A stretch of 63,261 nt of DNA from Albidovulum sp. (GTDB lineage Bacteria > Pseudomonadota > Alphaproteobacteria > Rhodobacterales > Rhodobacteraceae). The stretch is from assembly GCA_015491895.1 (NCBI GenBank), contig WFVA01000006.1, positions 1 to 63,261 on the forward strand, written 5' to 3'. Position numbers and translations under genes: made by a program. Below, piece after piece: positions 60,506-63,261 of this stretch; positions within the stretch are counted from its first letter, which is position 1; each line of letters starts with the position of its first letter. The notes beneath the pieces are model-generated. The model saw only the letters and a list, made by a program, of their open reading frames with translations, ran no database searches and was not told the origin of the DNA.

Positions 60506-61210
60506 TCACGCGAGGCACTCGACAGCCCCCGCGAGCCGGATTTCCCGCGGGGAGATGCTTGTCCCGAGGCACATGATTTCCACCCCGGCGGCACGGGCCG
60601 CATCAAAGGCGACGCCATAGGCGGGATCGATATCACGCGCCAGCGCGAAGCGGGTGCAATCGGTGCGCTGCACGAGGTAGAGCATCATGGCGCGGTGGCC
60701 CTCGCCGATCATCGCCTGAAGCTCGCGCAGGTGCCTTGTGCCTCGAACCGTAACGCTGTCGGGAAATTCGGCGAGGCCGGGGGAGCGGCTCAGGGTCACG
60801 CTTTTCACCTCGAGATAGAGATCCGGGAGGCCCGCGCCCGAGAGCAGGAAATCGACGCGGCTTCCAGTGCCGTATTTCACCTCGGGGCGGATATCGGTGT
60901 ATTGCGCGAGCTTCGCCACCTCGCCCGCCTCCAGTGCCTCGCGCAGGGCGCGATTGGGCAGGCTCGTATCCACCCCGGTGAAATGCCCGTTCTCGTGATC
61001 CACCAGACGCCAGCCGTATTTCAGCTTCTTCTTCGGGTCGTCATTGGGCTCGAGCCAGCATTTCACGCCCGGCTCGGCCAGACCCATCATGGAGCCGGGA
61101 TTGGCGCAATGGGCGGTGATCTCGCGCCCGTCCTCAAGGCGCATGTCGGCGAGGAAGCGCTTGTAGCGGCGGATCAGGCGAGCGGGGATCAAGGGGGTTT
61201 GAAAGCGCAT
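60506..61210 (-). CDS. sfsA: Sugar fermentation stimulation protein SfsA
   Basis: The 234-residue protein reads MRFQTPLIPARLIRRYKRFLADMRLEDG, ITAHCANPGSMMGL, KLKYGWRLVDHENGHFTGVDTSLPNRAL and DLYLEVKSVTLSR, with the nuclease-like E-x-K (EVKSVT) of the SfsA family. A DNA-binding or nuclease role has been suggested; the E. coli name comes from maltose-gene effects. The start at 61210 is the conserved MRFQ/xxPL; an open frame to 61399 is not coding. Confidence 0.94.
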   Translation of the reverse strand: MRFQTPLIPARLIRRYKRFLADMRLEDGREITAHCANPGSMMGLAEPGVKCWLEPNDDPKKKLKYGWRLVDHENGHFTGVDTSLPNRALREALEAGEVAKLAQYTDIRPEVKYGTGSRVDFLLSGAGLPDLYLEVKSVTLSRSPGLAEFPDSVTVRGTRHLRELQAMIGEGHRAMMLYLVQRTDCTRFALARDIDPAYGVAFDAARAAGVEIMCLGTSISPREIRLAGAVECLA

Positions 61211-61255
61211 GCCGAGAGGCCTATACCGGATCCAGGCCATGCTCAAGGAGACCCA

Positions 61256-61987
61256 ATGCCAAACCCGACAGCCGCCATGCTGGTGATCGGAGATGAGATC
61301 CTCTCGGGCCGCACGCGCGACAAGAACCTCCATCACCTGGCCGGCGAACTCGCAAGCCACGGGATCGATCTGAAGGAAGCGCGCGTGCTGCCGGATCACA
61401 AGGATGCCATCATCGCCGCCGTGCGGGAGCTATCCGCGCGCCACGATCACGTTTTCACCTCCGGCGGCATCGGCCCCACCCATGACGACATCACGGCCGA
61501 TTCGATTGCCGAGGCGTTCAACGTGCCGATCGGGGTACGTGATGACGCGCGCGAATTGCTGGAGCGCCATTATGCGCTGACAGGGCAGGAGCTGAACGAC
61601 TCCCGCCTGCGCATGGCGCGCATTCCTGAAGGCGCGAGCCTGATCGAAAATCCGGTATCCGCCGCGCCCGGCTTCAGCCTTGGAAACGTGCATGTGATGG
61701 CCGGCGTGCCGGGGATTTTCAAGGCCATGCTGGAATCGCTCCTGCCGCGCATCACCGGGGGCAGGCCTCTTCTGAGCCGCACCGTTCGGATCAACCGCCC
61801 CGAGGGCGATATTGCCGGGCCGCTCGCGGCAATCGCGCGGGAATTCCCCATGCTCTCGATTGGTTCCTACCCCTTCTTCGAGCAGGGCAGATACGGCAGC
61901 TATATCGTCATCCGCGGGCAGGAAGAACGATTGATCGAGGCGGCAGAGCGCGCGCTCTGCGATGCCTTCGGAGGCGATGCGCCATGA
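61256..61987 (+). CDS. Competence/damage-inducible protein A-like (MoaB/Mog domain), short form
   Basis: The 243-residue protein has the MoCF-binding domain: AMLVIGDEILSGRTRDKNLHHLAGELASHGIDLKEARVLPDHKDAI, HDHVFTSGGIGPTHDDITADSIAEAF and FSLGNVHVMAGVPGIFKAMLESLL. It lacks the C-terminal NMN-deamidase (PncC) domain of full CinA, as is normal for this alphaproteobacterial short form; it may be a nucleotide pyrophosphatase-type protein. ATG 61256 follows AAGGAGACCCA. Its end overlaps the GNAT gene by four bases. Confidence 0.9.
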   Translation: MPNPTAAMLVIGDEILSGRTRDKNLHHLAGELASHGIDLKEARVLPDHKDAIIAAVRELSARHDHVFTSGGIGPTHDDITADSIAEAFNVPIGVRDDARELLERHYALTGQELNDSRLRMARIPEGASLIENPVSAAPGFSLGNVHVMAGVPGIFKAMLESLLPRITGGRPLLSRTVRINRPEGDIAGPLAAIAREFPMLSIGSYPFFEQGRYGSYIVIRGQEERLIEAAERALCDAFGGDAP

Positions 61988-62745
61988 GCCTGCCGGAGAT
62001 ACGCCGCCTGCTGAAGGCCGCCGAGGCCACATGGCCACCGGCCGCGCGCAAGGCAGCCGGCCCGTTCGTGATCCGCGAAGGGTTGGGAGGCGGCCAGCGG
62101 GTCAGCGCGGCGACGCTCGATGGAGAACCGGCGGAGAATGATGAACTCCCCGCCCATATCGGGGCCGCGGAAGAGGCGATGCGGGCGCTCGGGCAGGAGC
62201 CGTTGTTCATGATCCGCCCGCAGGATTGCCGGCTCGATGCCGCCCTTGCCGAGAGGGGCTACCGGATCAAGGATCCGGTAAATATTCTCGCCGCCCCCGT
62301 CTATGCGCTGGCAGAACCGCTGCCGCCGGTTTCAGCCTTTTCCATCTGGCCGCCGCTCGCCATCATGTGCGAGCTTTGGGACGAGGGGGGCATAGGCCCC
62401 GCGCGCCGGGCCGTCATGGAGCGTGCATGCCGGCCGAAAACCGCAATCCTCGCCCGATCATGCGATCGCGCCGCGGGCGTGGCGTTCGCGGCCATTCATG
62501 AGGGCATCGCGATGGTGCACGCGCTCGAAGTCACGCCCGCTCTTCGCAGGCAGGGGGTGGGGCGCAACATCATGCACCATGCGGCCAATTGGGCCCGGAA
62601 GGAGGGCGCCACGCATCTCGCCGTTCTGGTGACGAAAGCCAATGCCGCCGCCGGCAGGCTCTATGCTTCCCTCGGAATGGAGATTGTGGGAGAGTATCAC
62701 TACCGTGTGCAACAGGGAGAAACCCGGGCCGATGACGAAGAATGA
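61984..62745 (+). CDS. GNAT family N-acetyltransferase
   Basis: The 253-residue protein has a C-terminal GNAT core: GVAFAAIHEGIAMVHALEVTPALRRQGVGRNIMHHAANWARKEGATHLAVLVTKANAAAGRLYASLGM, with the acetyl-CoA loop RRQGVG (~residues 189-194) and the NAAAGRLYASLG motif. The N-terminal ~120 residues have no recognised domain. The substrate is unknown. ATG overlaps the CinA-like stop in ATGA; its own 3' end overlaps the next gene by 14 bases, so all three are co-expressed. Confidence 0.88.
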   Translation: MSLPEIRRLLKAAEATWPPAARKAAGPFVIREGLGGGQRVSAATLDGEPAENDELPAHIGAAEEAMRALGQEPLFMIRPQDCRLDAALAERGYRIKDPVNILAAPVYALAEPLPPVSAFSIWPPLAIMCELWDEGGIGPARRAVMERACRPKTAILARSCDRAAGVAFAAIHEGIAMVHALEVTPALRRQGVGRNIMHHAANWARKEGATHLAVLVTKANAAAGRLYASLGMEIVGEYHYRVQQGETRADDEE

Positions 62746-63261
62746 GAAGACAGACCGCCAGGAAGAGCGGGTGACGGCGCTTGATCTGCCCATGGCCGAT
62801 CCTCTGCCCGATTCCACCGCCAGATATTTCGCGCTTTGCGAAGAGAAGCTCGGCCTCATTCCCAACGTGCTGAAGGCTTATGCCTTCGACATCGAGAAGC
62901 TCAATGCCTTCACCGCGTTCTACAATGACGTGATGCTCGCCGAGAGCGGCCTTTCCAAGCTCGAACGCGAAATGATCGCGGTTGTTGTTTCATCAGAAAA
63001 TCACTGCCACTACTGCCTGATCGCTCATGGCGCCGCGGTGCGCGAGCTTTCCGGCGATCCCGCCCTCGGCGATACGCTCGCCGCCAATTACCGCGCCGCC
63101 GATCTCACGCCCCGCCAGCGCGCCATGCTCGATTTCGCCGTGAAGCTCACCCGCGAGAGCGCCGCCATCGAGGAGGCCGACAGGCAACGCCTGCGCGAAG
63201 CCGGCTTCAGCGATCGTGACATCTGGGATATCATCGCCGTCACCGCCTTCTTCAACATGAC
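62732..63261 (+). CDS. AhpD-like peroxidase-related protein (cut by window end)
   Basis: The frame from ATG 62732 to the window end encodes 176 residues without a stop. It reads ARYFALCEEKLGLIPNVLKAYAFDIEKLNAFTAFYNDVM, then SKLEREMIAVVVSSENHCHYCLIAHGAAV with the AhpD/carboxymuconolactone-decarboxylase C-x-x-C and following His (~residues 91-98), and later DIWDIIAVTAFFNM. This matches the peroxidase-related enzyme family. The start overlaps the GNAT gene by 14 bases. Only a short C-terminal part should be missing. Confidence 0.88.
   Translation, partial: MTKNEKTDRQEERVTALDLPMADPLPDSTARYFALCEEKLGLIPNVLKAYAFDIEKLNAFTAFYNDVMLAESGLSKLEREMIAVVVSSENHCHYCLIAHGAAVRELSGDPALGDTLAANYRAADLTPRQRAMLDFAVKLTRESAAIEEADRQRLREAGFSDRDIWDIIAVTAFFNM

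Noticed and set aside
60254-61255. Upstream extension of the CinA-like frame
   Set aside because: It overlaps truB in another frame and sfsA antisense; the MoaB-type domain begins at 61256.
1-63261. CRISPR arrays, tRNA or rRNA genes, insertion sequences, prophage, integrative elements
   Set aside because: No regularly spaced repeats, tRNA cloverleaf, rRNA-like segment, transposase, integrase or phage structural gene was seen. The only multi-copy element is the three-copy intergenic repeat.

Overview
The window is a dense, high-GC stretch of chromosome from an alphaproteobacterium, most likely a Rhodobacterales (Rhodobacter/Roseobacter-type) member. This rests on lineage-typical genes (TrcR-type DUF1013 regulator, DUF1491, DUF1674/SdhAF4, DUF3035 lipoprotein, DUF2062, COQ9, Mcl1, the Hint-domain family) and on gene orders such as dnaX-ybaB-recR, recO-DUF1491-era-rnc-lepB-acpS-pdxJ-DUF2062-rsh-rpoZ and rsmB-heparinase-like-purH-lspA-DUF3035-M16-M16. 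No rRNA, tRNA, CRISPR, insertion sequence, prophage or integrase was seen. Genes are closely packed, often with 4-bp ATGA/GTGA overlaps. No gap over about 300 bases lacks a gene or gene remnant.

Layout. 1-4.5 kb: end of dnaX, ybaB, a small membrane protein and recR, then a glyoxalase, the TrcR-like regulator and a secreted RNase T2. 4.7-11.6 kb: STAS-like protein, quinone oxidoreductase with coq9, rpsU, a divergent Lrp regulator/alanine dehydrogenase pair, mscL, a GST, ytoQ and a phosphoribosyltransferase. 11.7-18.4 kb: pheT and pheS separated by a small gene on the opposite strand, an ArsR/permease/thioredoxin-like operon, then rplT and rpmI. 18.4-29.4 kb: pyk, N-formylglutamate amidohydrolase, a D-amino-acid operon (dgcN-dgcA-like genes plus a D-amino acid transaminase), mcl1 with an Asp/Glu-racemase-like partner, accA and rnr. 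29.4-36.9 kb: DUF2064, dapE, an accessory-looking patch (CtrA-type box, structured leader, decayed anchor-L/Hint gene, intact Hint gene, glutamate-receptor-like channel), a HAD phosphatase, dapD and a LOG-family protein. 37-46 kb: META lipoprotein and the recO-to-rpoZ housekeeping cluster, then folK. 46-57 kb: NYN-domain protein, ispH, rnhA, paired M16 peptidases, DUF3035, lspA, purH, heparinase-like protein and rsmB. 57-63 kb: SdhAF4, dapB, rbfA, a phosphodiester glycosidase-like protein, truB, sfsA, a CinA/MoaB-like protein, a GNAT and a truncated AhpD-like gene.

Most of the window is housekeeping: lysine/peptidoglycan precursors (dapB, dapD, dapE), DNA repair (recR, recO), RNA processing (rnc, rnr, rsmB, truB, rbfA), stringent response (rsh, rpoZ) and lipoprotein/secreted-protein maturation (lspA, lepB). 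The least ordinary part is 31.2-34.2 kb. There a perfect TTAA-N7-TTAAC box precedes a leader that can fold as a three-way junction, then the remains of a choice-of-anchor-L/Hint exported protein, an intact Hint protein without the splicing cysteine, and a GluR0-like channel with a non-canonical pore. The dgcN-dgcA-transaminase operon at 21.1-24.1 kb is the clearest coherent metabolic system beyond housekeeping. All functional calls come from motifs and context read by eye; no database search was run.
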